A DNA stretch of 64,000 nt from the NCBI GenBank assembly GCA_046346845.1, contig JAXMHH010000008.1:62001-126000 (forward strand). Direction: 5' to 3'. The DNA comes from DSSB01 sp046346845 (GTDB taxonomy: Bacteria > UBA10199 > DSSB01). Made by a program: the position numbers and the translations under genes. Below are positions 42,457-52,612 of this stretch, piece by piece; position 1 is the stretch's first letter; each line of letters opens with the position of its first letter. The notes beneath the pieces were generated by a model, which was not told the origin of the DNA, searched no databases, and saw only the letters and a list, made by a program, of their open reading frames with translations.

Positions 42457-43844
42457 GGCTCCTCCCTCTCGATGCCGAACTTGCGGATCTTGCGGTAGAG
42501 GGTCGCCTGACCCACCTTGAGCCGGCGCGCGGCCTCGAGGACATTGCCCTCACACTTCTTGAGCGCGGTCTCGATGGCCTGTTTCTCGATCTGCTCCAGG
42601 GTAAAAACTTCCTTCTCGGCGGCAATGGAGTTCAGGGATTGGTCGCGGGACCAGCCGATCGCCCGGTCGACGTTTTGGAGGTGGGCCGGCAGATGCTTCA
42701 CCTTCACCTGGCTGTCGTTGCTCAGGACTACCAGGCGCTCGATGGTGTTCTCGAGCTCGCGGACATTGCCGGGCCAACCGTAGTTGATCAGGACCTCGAC
42801 GGCCTCGGGATGAAAGTCGAGGAAGATCTTGTCGTTGCGCAAGCTGTAGATGTTGAGGAAATGGCGCGCCAACAGCGGGATGTCCTCGCGTCGTTCCCGC
42901 AGCGGGGGCAGCCAGATCGGCACGACGTTGAGCCGGTAGAAGAGGTCCTCGCGGAAGCGGCCCTCCTCCACCTCCTTGTGCAGGTCGCGGTTGGTGGCGG
43001 CCACGATGCGGACGTCGACGTGCACCTTTTCGCTGCCGCCGACCCGCTGGAAGCTGCGCTCCTGCAGCACCCGCAGGATCTTGACCTGGAGCGAGGGGTC
43101 CATCTCGGAGATCTCGTCGAGGAAGATGGTGCCGCCGTTGGCGCGCTCGAAGCTGCCGATGTAACGGCGGTCAGCCCCGGTGTAGGCCCCCCGTTCGTGG
43201 CCGAACAGTTCGTTCTCCAGCAGTTCCCGGGGAATGGCGCCGCAGTTGAGGTCGATGAACTTGTGCTTCGGTCGCCCGCTCAACACATGGATGGCCTTGG
43301 CGATCAGCTCCTTGCCGGTGCCCGACTCGCCCTGGATAAGGACGGTCGCGTTGCTCTTCGCTACCGTCGAGATCATCTTGAAGTTCTCCTGCATGCGGGC
43401 GCTCTGCCCCACAATGCCGAGGAAATCCCCCTTGCCCACGGCCTTTCGCTCGACCTGGAACACCTTGCGGGCGAGATGGTACATCTGGCTAGCCCGCTTC
43501 AGCGAGGCCTCGAGCTGGTCCATCCCGGCGGGCAGGACCAGGAAGTCGGTGGCCCCCGCGCGCATGAAGCTCACCGCGGTGGACACGTCGGAATTCTCGA
43601 CCAAGACGAAGATGGGGAGGTGCTCGTCGATGGAACGGACCTCTTGGATGATGCTGAGGTGGTCCACGCCCGGCGTCGCCGCCAGGTTGAAGATCAGCAG
43701 GTCCGGGGGGTTGTTCACCAGGGAGGAGAATAGATCTTCCTTCCCGACGGCCTGGAGGTTGAATCCGCGCTTCGCCAATTCCTCGAAGAGCATCGGGCTG
43801 AACTGGTTCTTCTCGTCGAACACGAAAGTGGGAATGCTGACCAT
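42453..43844 (-). CDS. NtrC-type sigma-54 activator with degenerate receiver
   Basis: A 463-residue protein: receiver-like domain (1-120), AAA+ sigma-54 activation domain (140-370) and Fis-type HTH (about 415-460, EAARRLKVGQATLYRKIRKF). The AAA+ part has Walker A GESGTGKE, GAYTGA (a Tyr variant of the sigma-54-contacting GAFTGA), FLDEISEMDP and the arginine-finger region. The receiver lacks its key residues: the phosphoacceptor position reads LIFNLAA with Asn, the conserved Thr is Val (FVLVENS) and the conserved Lys is Leu (DFLVLPA). It therefore cannot be switched by ordinary phosphorylation. It is the third of three such genes in a row, six bases after the second. Confidence 0.95.
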   Translation of the reverse strand: MVSIPTFVFDEKNQFSPMLFEELAKRGFNLQAVGKEDLFSSLVNNPPDLLIFNLAATPGVDHLSIIQEVRSIDEHLPIFVLVENSDVSTAVSFMRAGATDFLVLPAGMDQLEASLKRASQMYHLARKVFQVERKAVGKGDFLGIVGQSARMQENFKMISTVAKSNATVLIQGESGTGKELIAKAIHVLSGRPKHKFIDLNCGAIPRELLENELFGHERGAYTGADRRYIGSFERANGGTIFLDEISEMDPSLQVKILRVLQERSFQRVGGSEKVHVDVRIVAATNRDLHKEVEEGRFREDLFYRLNVVPIWLPPLRERREDIPLLARHFLNIYSLRNDKIFLDFHPEAVEVLINYGWPGNVRELENTIERLVVLSNDSQVKVKHLPAHLQNVDRAIGWSRDQSLNSIAAEKEVFTLEQIEKQAIETALKKCEGNVLEAARRLKVGQATLYRKIRKFGIEREEP

Positions 43845-43850
43845 GCGCCT

Positions 43851-45257
43851 TTATCCTTTTTTGAATTCCTTGAGGTCGATGTCGTACTTCCGGATGATTT
43901 TCTTGAAATTGCTGCGATCCATGCCCGCGCGATCGCTGGCCATCGAGATGTTGCCGCGCGTCTGCTTCAGCAGGTGATGAAGATAGGCCTTGTTGAAAAG
44001 GGAAAGCGCGCGGAGCTTGGCCTCTTTGTAGGGAAAGCGGGTCAGATCGACCTCCTCCTGATCCCGCAGGTAGAAGGTGCTCGATAGGATCTGGGAGGGC
44101 AAGTCCTTGGCCCGCAACACGTCGCCGCTCAGCAGGACACAGCAGCGCTCTATGACGTTCTCAAGCTCCCGCACATTGCCCACCCAGGCATAGGCCTGCA
44201 GGGCCTGCATGGCGTCGACCGAGATCTCCCGGATCGATCTGCCCAATTTCTCGTTGTTCTTGGCAAGAAAATGGTAGGCCAGCAGGGGGATGTCCTCCTT
44301 GCGGTCGCGCAGCGGCGGGAGGCGGATGCCGATGACGTGAAGGCGATAATAGAGATCCTCCCGGAAGCGACCGGTCATGGTCATTTCTTTGAGGTCCTTG
44401 TTGGTGGCGGCGATGATGCGGACGTCGGTATGCCGTGTCTCGCCCTCGCCAACCCTCTTGTACTCCCCTTCCTGGAGCACGCGCAGCAACTTGACCTGAA
44501 AGGCCGGGCTCACCTCGCCGATCTCGTCCAGGAACAAGGTGCCGCCGTTCGCCTCCTCGAAAAGACCCCGCTTGTCGGCGATGGCCCCGGTGAAGGCCCC
44601 TTTCACGTGGCCGAACAGCTCGCTCTCGAGCAGGCCCTCGGGGATCGCCGCGCAGTTGATCACCATGAAAGGTTTCTTGGCGCGCTTGGAGGTGCGATGG
44701 ATGGCCTTGGCGACCATCTCCTTTCCGGTCCCCGACTCCCCTTCGATCAGCACCGACGCGGAGGAGCCTTTCATCGAGTCGATCAGATAGTAGAGCTCCT
44801 GCATGGGCCGGGACCGCCCCAGGATGCCCTGGTAGCTCTCGACCGGGCGCTCGTCCTGTTGCAATTGCTGGATGCGCTGCACCAGCCGGTGCTTCTCCAT
44901 GGCGTTGCGGAGGGTCAAGGCCACCTTCTCCAGATCGGGGAAGGGCTTCGCCAGGTAGTCGAAGGCGCCCTGCTTCAGGGCCTGGACGGCCTGCTCGACG
45001 CTGCCCATGCCCGTCACAATCACCACTTCGATGGCCGGCTTGGTGGACTTGATGAATTCAAGGACTTGAAAGCCAGAAAAGGAAGGAAGGTGGATGTCGA
45101 GCACCACGCACTCCGCGTCGTTGCGGGTCAGGTAGTCGATCGCCTCCACGCCGGTGCGCGCGGAGGCGAAGCTCCAGCGTTCCTTTTTGGCGAGGCGTTC
45201 GAACAGCTTGACGATGACGTCCTCGTCGTCGACGATGAACAGGGATACGGGCTTCAT
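43851..45257 (-). CDS. NtrC-type sigma-54 response regulator with intact receiver
   Basis: A 468-residue regulator with a complete receiver (IVDDED, phosphoacceptor in VVLDIHLP near residue 54, VTGMG, AKPF), AAA+ domain with GESGTGKE, GAFTGA and FLDEIGEVSP, and a C-terminal Fis-like HTH (ISMASDRAGMDRSNFKKII). The C-terminal linker between AAA+ and HTH carries a long helical stretch with LHHLLKQTRGN. It follows the first regulator by six bases and precedes the receiver-defective one by six, so the three are cotranscribed. The likely phosphodonor is the histidine kinase at the head of the operon. Confidence 0.96.
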   Translation of the reverse strand: MKPVSLFIVDDEDVIVKLFERLAKKERWSFASARTGVEAIDYLTRNDAECVVLDIHLPSFSGFQVLEFIKSTKPAIEVVIVTGMGSVEQAVQALKQGAFDYLAKPFPDLEKVALTLRNAMEKHRLVQRIQQLQQDERPVESYQGILGRSRPMQELYYLIDSMKGSSASVLIEGESGTGKEMVAKAIHRTSKRAKKPFMVINCAAIPEGLLESELFGHVKGAFTGAIADKRGLFEEANGGTLFLDEIGEVSPAFQVKLLRVLQEGEYKRVGEGETRHTDVRIIAATNKDLKEMTMTGRFREDLYYRLHVIGIRLPPLRDRKEDIPLLAYHFLAKNNEKLGRSIREISVDAMQALQAYAWVGNVRELENVIERCCVLLSGDVLRAKDLPSQILSSTFYLRDQEEVDLTRFPYKEAKLRALSLFNKAYLHHLLKQTRGNISMASDRAGMDRSNFKKIIRKYDIDLKEFKKG

Positions 45258-45263
45258 GGTTGC

Positions 45264-46642
<1,379 letters not shown>

Positions 46643-46646
<4 letters not shown>

Positions 46647-47758
46647 CGCTTGCCTCCTTTGGGGAGACGAACGCGGAACACGCTCCCCTCGTTCAATCGG
46701 CTGGAAACTTCGATCTCCCCGCCATGCTCGCGCAGGATGTTGTAGCAAATCGGCAGCCCCAGGCCCGACCCGCCCCGCTGCCGTTTGGTCGTAAAATACG
46801 GATCAAAAATCCGTTGCAGGTGCTCTTCGGAAATCCCCTCCCCATCGTCCTCGACCTCGACCACCACGGCGTGCTCGTCCTCGTAGCTGGCGATGCGCAC
46901 CCTTCCGCCCGGCCGCAGCGCCTGGAAAGCGTTGGTCAGGATGTTGGTGAAGACTTGCTCGAACTTCCCCGCGCAAACCTCGACCGGGGTGAGCGGCTTG
47001 AGCTCGAGGCTGAGTCGATAGTCGGGGTCTTGGAACCGCACCCGCAGGTTGGGTAGGACGCGCTGGACGATCTCACCCAAGTCGATGAGGGCCTTTTGGC
47101 TCTGCCCGGAGGGGCGCGACATCTCGAGCAGGTCTTCCAGGATTTTCTTGCAGCGCAGGGCGCTGCCCTCGATTTCCTTCAGGTCTTGGTACAGCTGGGA
47201 GTCCGGCTGCAGGCCCTGCATCGCCAATTGGGCGAAGGCCAGGACGCCGGCGAGCGGGTTGTTGATGTCATGGGCGATCCCGCTGGCGAAGAGCCCCAGC
47301 GCCGCCATCTTTTCGCTCTGCAGGAGCTGCTCCTCCAGCTTACGGATTTCGCTGAGGTCCTGGTATTGGACCACCGCCAAGCCGCGGTCGCCCTTCGCCT
47401 CCGCCTGGATGGGAAAGGAACTGGCGACGAAGGCGCGCTGGTCGGCAAAGGGCTGCAGGCGTTCGCGCCTGGGCTTGCCGCTCTCCAAGCTGGTCTGCAG
47501 CGGACAGTGCGGACAAGGTCGATCTCCCTTGGCGAAGACTTGGTAGCAGTGTTGTCCGATGAGCTCGCGGACGTGCCGGCCGGCCGAGGCGGCCGCCGCC
47601 AGGTTGGCCCGAGCGATGCGGTAGTCCCGGGTCACGACCAGGACTGGATCGAGGATGGCGTCGAAGGTGGCCTCCCAGGCCTTTTTTCCCTCCGACACCA
47701 CGGCAAAAAGGGAACGCAACTCGTGCAGCTCTTCCGTGTTTTCCGGCTGAACTTCCAT
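46643..47758 (-). CDS. PAS-containing soluble histidine kinase
   Basis: A 371-residue sensor kinase without membrane segments. Residues 20-140 form a PAS domain whose C-terminal part has a cysteine cluster (GDRPCPHCPL), a form common in deltaproteobacterial PAS domains. The dimerisation/phosphoacceptor box is GIAHDINNPLAG near residue 178. The ATPase has NILTNAFQAL, VEVEDDGEGI, FDPYFTTK and GSGLGLPICYNIL. It lacks a transmembrane sensor, so it probably reads a cytoplasmic signal such as redox or a bound small molecule. It is the first gene of the eight-gene operon; the gap upstream is AT-rich. Confidence 0.96.
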
Positions 47759-47950
47759 TACCCGCCCCTGGCTTCTCAGATCCTAGCTTTCGGAGATTAG
47801 GGGTGAAACCTTACCAATGCGTCAGTATTTTGTCACTTTTATTCTCAATTTAGGAAAAAATTATTTATTTAATAATTATATATAGTTAAATAAGAGAGCG
47901 AGAAGATTTTTCGGTCCAATCGCCGGCCCAAGGTCCCTTTGGCTTTCTCG

Positions 47951-47979
47951 TTGACAGAAGATCCCTAGCCCATTAGGTT
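47951..47979 (+). promoter_or_regulatory. Predicted promoter for purM
   Basis: A perfect TTGACA (47951-47956) is followed after 17 bp by TAGGTT (47974-47979), which keeps T, A and the final T of the -10 consensus. The predicted start of transcription falls within a few bases of the TTG start at 47989. The gap upstream (47759-47950) contains a very AT-rich block near 47855-47890. Confidence 0.45.
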
Positions 47980-47988
47980 CCGATCGCC

Positions 47989-49035
47989 TTGAAAACCCCA
48001 TCCACATATCGCGACGCCGGAGTGAGCATCGACGCGGGCAACGCCTTCGTCGAGGCCATTAAACCACTGCTGAAAAAGACCAAGCGGCCCGAGGTGCTCA
48101 CGCCCATCGGCGGCTTCGCCGGCCTCTTCAGCATCAACAAATTGAAATACGACGAACCCGTGCTGGTCTCCTCCACCGACGGCGTGGGAACCAAGCTGAA
48201 GCTCGCCAAGGACCTACAATCCTTCAAGGGCATCGGCGTCGATTTGGTCGCGATGTGCGTCAACGACCTGCTCTGCATCGGCGCGGAGCCGCTCTTTTTC
48301 CTCGATTACTACGCCTGCGGAAAATTGCAGGTGGAAAAGGCCGTGCAGGTCGTCGAGGGCATGACCGAATCCCTCGCCGCCATCAACTGCGCCCTGATCG
48401 GCGGGGAGACCGCCGAGATGCCCGGCGTCTATCAAGACGAAGAGTTCGACTTGGCCGGCTTCGCGGTGGGCGTGGTCAATCGGCCCGAGATCATCGACGG
48501 CTCGGGAATCGCGATCGGCAACAAGCTGATCGGCCTGGCCTCCAGCGGGGTGCATTCCAACGGCTATTCGCTGGTTCGCAAGATCGTCGCCGACCGCGGC
48601 CTCGACCTGCACAAGACCTATCCCGGCTTCGCGAAACCCCTAGGCCAAGTTTTGCTCGAGCCCACCATCGTCTACGTGAACCCGGTCTTGAAGCTGAAAA
48701 AGGAATTTCCCATCTTGGGCATCGCCCACATCACCGGGGGCGGGCTCCTCGAGAACATCCCCCGCGTCCTGCCCGCGCAGAGCCGGGCCGTCCTCAGGCG
48801 TTCCGCCTGGCCCCGGGTGCCGGTCTTCGATTTCCTCCAGGAACAGGGCTCCGTCGAAAATCAAGAGATGTACCGCGTCTTCAACTGCGGGATCGGCATG
48901 GTCCTGGTCGTCGCGGCGAAGGACGCCGACGAGGTCGTCAGCCGGCTCAAGGCCCACGGCCAGGGCGCCGCCGTGATCGGCGAGATCGTCGCTCGCGGAG
49001 CCGCGGACGAGGCCCAGGTCCTGATCCAAGAATGA
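47989..49035 (+). CDS. purM: Phosphoribosylformylglycinamidine cyclo-ligase (AIR synthetase)
   Basis: This 348-residue ATP-dependent enzyme makes aminoimidazole ribotide in purine synthesis. Seen: YRDAGVSIDAGN at the start, SSTDGVGTKLK near residue 62, GGETAEMPGVY near 140, and HITGGGLLENIPR. Length matches the family. The TTG start at 47989 is used because the conserved N-terminus begins a few codons later and no ATG is nearby; the next in-frame candidate would be GTG 48021. Its TGA overlaps the purN ATG (ATGA). Confidence 0.96.
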   Translation: MKTPSTYRDAGVSIDAGNAFVEAIKPLLKKTKRPEVLTPIGGFAGLFSINKLKYDEPVLVSSTDGVGTKLKLAKDLQSFKGIGVDLVAMCVNDLLCIGAEPLFFLDYYACGKLQVEKAVQVVEGMTESLAAINCALIGGETAEMPGVYQDEEFDLAGFAVGVVNRPEIIDGSGIAIGNKLIGLASSGVHSNGYSLVRKIVADRGLDLHKTYPGFAKPLGQVLLEPTIVYVNPVLKLKKEFPILGIAHITGGGLLENIPRVLPAQSRAVLRRSAWPRVPVFDFLQEQGSVENQEMYRVFNCGIGMVLVVAAKDADEVVSRLKAHGQGAAVIGEIVARGAADEAQVLIQE

Positions 49036-49637
49036 CCCTGAAACTCGCCATTCTCCTCTCGGGCCGCGGCAGCAACATGCAGGCCATCCATCGCAACATC
49101 CAAGCCAAGCGTCTCGACGCGCAAATCGCGGTGGTGCTCTCGGACAAGGCCGACGCCCCCGGCCTGGCCTTCGCTCAGGCGGAGGGCCTGCTCACGCGGC
49201 TGGTCGCCAAGGCCAAGGAGGAGGGGCGCGAAGCCTACGACCAAAGGTTGATCGCCGCGCTCGATCAAGAGAAGCCGGACTTGGTGGTCCTCGCCGGCTT
49301 CATGCGCCTGCTCTCCCCCGCCTTCATCCGGCATTTCCAACACCGCATCGTCAACATCCACCCTTCCCTGCTCCCGGCCTTTCCCGGCTTGCACGCCCAA
49401 CGCCAGGCCCTGGAAGCCGGGGTCCGGTATTCCGGCTGCACGGTGCACTTCGTCGACGAAGGTTGCGACACCGGCCCCATCATCGACCAAAGGGTGGTGG
49501 CGGTTTTGCCGGAGGACGACGAGGAGAGCCTGGCCGAGCGCATCCTGGAGCAGGAGCACCTGCTCTATTCCTCCTGCCTGCAGAAGCTCGCGGAGGGCAA
49601 GGTGCGCATCGCCGGGAAAAAAGTGATCGTCGAATAA
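49032..49637 (+). CDS. purN: Phosphoribosylglycinamide formyltransferase
   Basis: This 201-residue enzyme transfers a formyl group from 10-formyl-tetrahydrofolate to GAR in purine synthesis. Seen: LLSGRGSNMQAI at the start, VVLAGFMRLL, the catalytic NIHPSLLPAFPGLHA near residue 107, VHFVDEGCDTGPII with the catalytic Asp. ATG 49032 overlaps the purM stop; the same frame is open much further upstream inside purM but only as shadow. purM-purN is a common pair. folC on the opposite strand nearby supplies the folate side of the same chemistry, perhaps by coincidence. Confidence 0.97.
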   Translation: MTLKLAILLSGRGSNMQAIHRNIQAKRLDAQIAVVLSDKADAPGLAFAQAEGLLTRLVAKAKEEGREAYDQRLIAALDQEKPDLVVLAGFMRLLSPAFIRHFQHRIVNIHPSLLPAFPGLHAQRQALEAGVRYSGCTVHFVDEGCDTGPIIDQRVVAVLPEDDEESLAERILEQEHLLYSSCLQKLAEGKVRIAGKKVIVE

Positions 49638-49686
49638 ATCATGGCGGACCTCGACGACCGAGGCCCGCGATCGACTGGGAGCGAAG

Positions 49687-50265
49687 ATGAAACGATTGCA
49701 AATAAAATGGATCGGCGCGGCGATTGGGCTGGCGCTGCTCGGCCTGTTCCCCGCCTCCCCCGCCCAGGCGCGCCAGGGTTTCTCGATCGGCGCCCAGGGC
49801 ATGGGAAACTTCTTCCTGACCAATGGCCGTCCCGACCTCAAGATCGGCCCGGGTGGCGGCCTGTTCTTCGACTACCGCTTCAACCAGCGTTGGAGCATTG
49901 AGACCGACCTCTTCGTCTCCTTCCATGACGGCGGTGGCGCCTCAACCGGGGACAACAACATGCTGCTGCTGGGCGTGCCGACCGTCGAGCTCAAATTCTA
50001 CCCGCGCTCCCAGGAAGGGACCGTAGAGCCCTACCTCTTCGCCGGATTGGGCATCTACGTCCTGACCGAAGGCAGCATCAGCAACAACAGCGGCGGGGTC
50101 GGGGTGGGAGGCAACCTGGGCGCGGGCGCCGACTTCTACGTGACCGACCGCCTCTCGCTGGGGCTGGCGGTGAAATTCCGCCCCATCGCACTGATCCAGG
50201 GCGGCAACAATTCCGCGGCCCTGATCGACCTCGGCCTGGTCGGCAATTTCGCCTGGCATTTCTGA
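49687..50265 (+). CDS. Outer-membrane beta-barrel protein (OmpA/OMP_b-brl-like)
   Basis: A 192-residue protein with a signal peptide (MKRLQIKWIGAAIGLALLGL, cleavage after AQA near residue 28). The mature part has eight or so amphipathic strands: KIGPGGGLFFDYRFN, WSIETDLFVSFHD, VEPYLFAGLGIYVL, GADFYVTDRLSLGLAVKFRP, and a terminal aromatic residue (FAWHF), which fits an eight-stranded outer-membrane barrel. It follows purN by about 50 bp. No pore or enzyme activity can be inferred. Confidence 0.82.
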   Translation: MKRLQIKWIGAAIGLALLGLFPASPAQARQGFSIGAQGMGNFFLTNGRPDLKIGPGGGLFFDYRFNQRWSIETDLFVSFHDGGGASTGDNNMLLLGVPTVELKFYPRSQEGTVEPYLFAGLGIYVLTEGSISNNSGGVGVGGNLGAGADFYVTDRLSLGLAVKFRPIALIQGGNNSAALIDLGLVGNFAWHF

Positions 50266-50321
50266 AGGGCCGGGCCGCACGTAATTCTTTACATTTCGGG
50301 CCTCGGTGCTAATACGAGGCC

Positions 50322-51836
50322 ATGGCGGAGCAATACAGCGATATCCTTATCCTGGGTACGGATCTCGCGGGCTTGATCACGGGGGCCTTCCTGGCCAAGC
50401 GCGGCCTCGCCGTCACCGTCCTCAATTTCGACAAGGACGTCGCCCTCGAGAAAAAAAACATCCAACCCAACCTGATCACCCACCTCGAGAGCCGCCTCTT
50501 CAAGAGCATCCTGGGCCGCCTTTCCATCCTCGACCACGAGCTCAACATCGTCTCGCGCCTGGAAGTGCCCTACCAAGTCGTCTTGCCGCGCCACCGCATC
50601 GACGTGTTCCGCGACCGGGAGCGGCTGTATCGGGAGCTGCGGCGGGAATTCCCCCAGGACTTCGAGAACGTGAAGTCCTTCTACGAGACCATGGACCATT
50701 TCGACGCGACCCTGGACGCCGAAAAGCTGCAGGAGCTGATCTTGCCCAGGGGCCTGCGCGCCCGATGGCGCTTCAAGAAATTCGTCAAAGAGACGGGCCT
50801 GGACCAGCGCGTCTCCGACTATGTGGCCCGGCTGGGGGCCGACCGCGAGGTCAGGTCCTTCCTTGAGGGGCAGCTGAAGCTGCTCTCCAAGACCCATAGT
50901 GAGGATCCCTTCACCTACCAAGTCGCCAAGAGCCTCAGCAACGAGAACTGCGTGCTGTTCGAGGTCAAGGGCGGCATCGGACACCTGAAGAAGATCTTCC
51001 TCGAGAAGATCGAGGCCTTCGGGGGCAGGGTCAAGAACGAGGCCCCGGTGGAGAAGGTCCTTTTCGAAAAACGCAAGGTGAAGGGCGTGCAGCTGGGCGG
51101 TTTCGAAGGGATGATCGGCTGCCGGTATCTCCTATGGAACGACGAAATCCGAGGCCTCAAAGATTTCCTGCCCAAAGGCTGGCGGACCCGCGGCCTGATC
51201 AAGCGCATCGACGCCGTCACGCCCCGCCACTACCATTTCAGCATCCAATACCAGCTCGATCCCGAGGTGATCCCGGTGGGGATGCGGGAAAACCTCCTCC
51301 TGATCGGCGATCCCGAGGGGGAGCTCAGCGGAGCCAATTATCTCCACCTCAATATCTACCACCCCGCGCAAAACGATCCGCAGGGAATGGCCTTCCTGAC
51401 CGTCAGTTACCTGTTGCCCGCTGAGAAGCTGCACGAGCCGGCGAGCTATTTCAACGACCTGCACGGCGATATCACCCGACGGCTGAAGAAACTGATGCCC
51501 TTCTCCGAGGGAAAGATCCGCCTGCACTTCCCGCTCGAGCAAAGGCAGTCCGAAAATCCAGAGCTGCTTTTTTCGATGGAGAAGAGCGACTTCGAGATCT
51601 TCCGCGAGAACGCCACCGCCAACCCCGTCTACGAGGTGCATCCCAAGGATTTCGGCGGCCTCTTCCCCATCAGCCACCGCACCCCCTACAAGAATCTCCT
51701 CCTCACCAGCCCCGAAATCCTCGCGGCCTTGGGCTTCGAGGGGAAATTCCTGCTCGGCCTCAAAACCATCGACGTCATCTGGAACGAGGTCGAGGTCGGC
51801 CGCAAGAAGGCGATCAAGCAGCGGAAAGTAGAATAA
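50322..51836 (+). CDS. CrtI-like FAD/NAD(P)-binding oxidoreductase
   Basis: A 504-residue flavoprotein with an N-terminal Rossmann segment (DILILGTDLAGLITGAFLAKRG), and an aspartate/asparagine-type cofactor contact (VTVLNFDKD). The overall length and layout resemble phytoene-desaturase-like (CrtI) and related FAD enzymes: substrate region in the middle (KLLSKTHSEDPFTYQVA) and the FAD-binding return (FEVKGGIGHLKKIFLEKIEA) near residue 215. The usual C-terminal FAD motif of CrtI is weak (LTSPEILAALGFEGK). The substrate is unknown and there are no carotenoid genes nearby, so it may be a structural relative without that role. Confidence 0.78.
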   Translation: MAEQYSDILILGTDLAGLITGAFLAKRGLAVTVLNFDKDVALEKKNIQPNLITHLESRLFKSILGRLSILDHELNIVSRLEVPYQVVLPRHRIDVFRDRERLYRELRREFPQDFENVKSFYETMDHFDATLDAEKLQELILPRGLRARWRFKKFVKETGLDQRVSDYVARLGADREVRSFLEGQLKLLSKTHSEDPFTYQVAKSLSNENCVLFEVKGGIGHLKKIFLEKIEAFGGRVKNEAPVEKVLFEKRKVKGVQLGGFEGMIGCRYLLWNDEIRGLKDFLPKGWRTRGLIKRIDAVTPRHYHFSIQYQLDPEVIPVGMRENLLLIGDPEGELSGANYLHLNIYHPAQNDPQGMAFLTVSYLLPAEKLHEPASYFNDLHGDITRRLKKLMPFSEGKIRLHFPLEQRQSENPELLFSMEKSDFEIFRENATANPVYEVHPKDFGGLFPISHRTPYKNLLLTSPEILAALGFEGKFLLGLKTIDVIWNEVEVGRKKAIKQRKVE

Positions 51837-51912
51837 CCCCTCCTCATATTGAGAAAATCCTCAAATTGAGAAATTTCACTTTAAGGATTTCAAGTGCTTA
51901 AGTGATTTTTTT

Positions 51913-51928
51913 TGGCACATCCTTTGCT
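51913..51928 (+). promoter_or_regulatory. Sigma-54 (-24/-12) promoter upstream of the exported Cys protein gene
   Basis: TGGCACATCCTTTGCT has TGGCAC at the -24 position and TTGCT at -12, with GG and GC exactly 12 bp apart, matching the sigma-54 consensus almost perfectly. Transcription should begin near 51939, leaving a 30-base leader with GGGAGGG before ATG 51969. An AT-rich stretch precedes it, where an activator could bind. Confidence 0.88.
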
Positions 51929-51968
51929 TTTTCTTCCAAGGGGCATACTGAAAAAATTGGGAGGGCTT

Positions 51969-52595
51969 ATGAAACTTCGAATCGACCGGCTTTTCGCCGC
52001 CACGCTAACCCTGCTATTTTTACCCGCCCTTGCCAGATCTCAGACAATCCTTAAACCCATCACGAATACGAATTTAATTCAAACCGCCGTGACCAGGCCG
52101 GCCCCCAGCACCTCCAGCAACAGCACGACCGGCATTAATTTTTCAAAATTCGTCAATGTTAAATTCACGCTGCCCCCGCTTGCGCTTAGTTGCATCGCTT
52201 CCAGCGCGGATGCACCCTACAAGGCGCTCTCCACTGTTTGTCGCGCCATCGGAAACTGCGTATCGATCCCCGGTCGGGAAATAACCCCTGAAACTGCCGC
52301 AGCTTTTGCGGATTGGTGTGTCTCCGACGGCACCGCCGCGGTAACCGGTCTCTGGGACAATATGGGTTACCATGTGTCCGACGGCGTGCTCAATTGGCTG
52401 GGAATGAAAGACGATATCTCCGCGGGGCGAGCCACGGTGAATTCGGCGGATTTTTGTGCCTGCATGGAGGCAATCTCGGCGCAGAGCTGCGATTTTATCG
52501 CGAGGGCGATTAGCGGCCCGGGAGATTACGGCAATTTTGAGAATCTGGTCCCGGATGGCGGCGCCTGCGAACGGAGTTTCAGCGGAACTCATTAA
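51969..52595 (+). CDS. Exported Cys-containing protein under sigma-54 control
   Basis: A 208-residue protein; ATG 51969 is chosen because GGGAGG precedes it and it opens a signal peptide (MKLRIDRLFAATLTLLFLPA, likely cleaved after ARS near residue 24). The mature part starts Ser/Thr/Asn-rich, then has nine cysteines in pairs (for example STVCRAIGNCV, DFCACMEAISAQSC), suggesting a disulfide-stabilised helical domain outside the cytoplasm. No family is recognised. Its transcription probably depends on one of the NtrC-type activators encoded at 42-47 kb (inference). Confidence 0.78.
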   Translation: MKLRIDRLFAATLTLLFLPALARSQTILKPITNTNLIQTAVTRPAPSTSSNSTTGINFSKFVNVKFTLPPLALSCIASSADAPYKALSTVCRAIGNCVSIPGREITPETAAAFADWCVSDGTAAVTGLWDNMGYHVSDGVLNWLGMKDDISAGRATVNSADFCACMEAISAQSCDFIARAISGPGDYGNFENLVPDGGACERSFSGTH

Positions 52596-52612
52596 TTGCG
52601 CCAGGGATGCCG

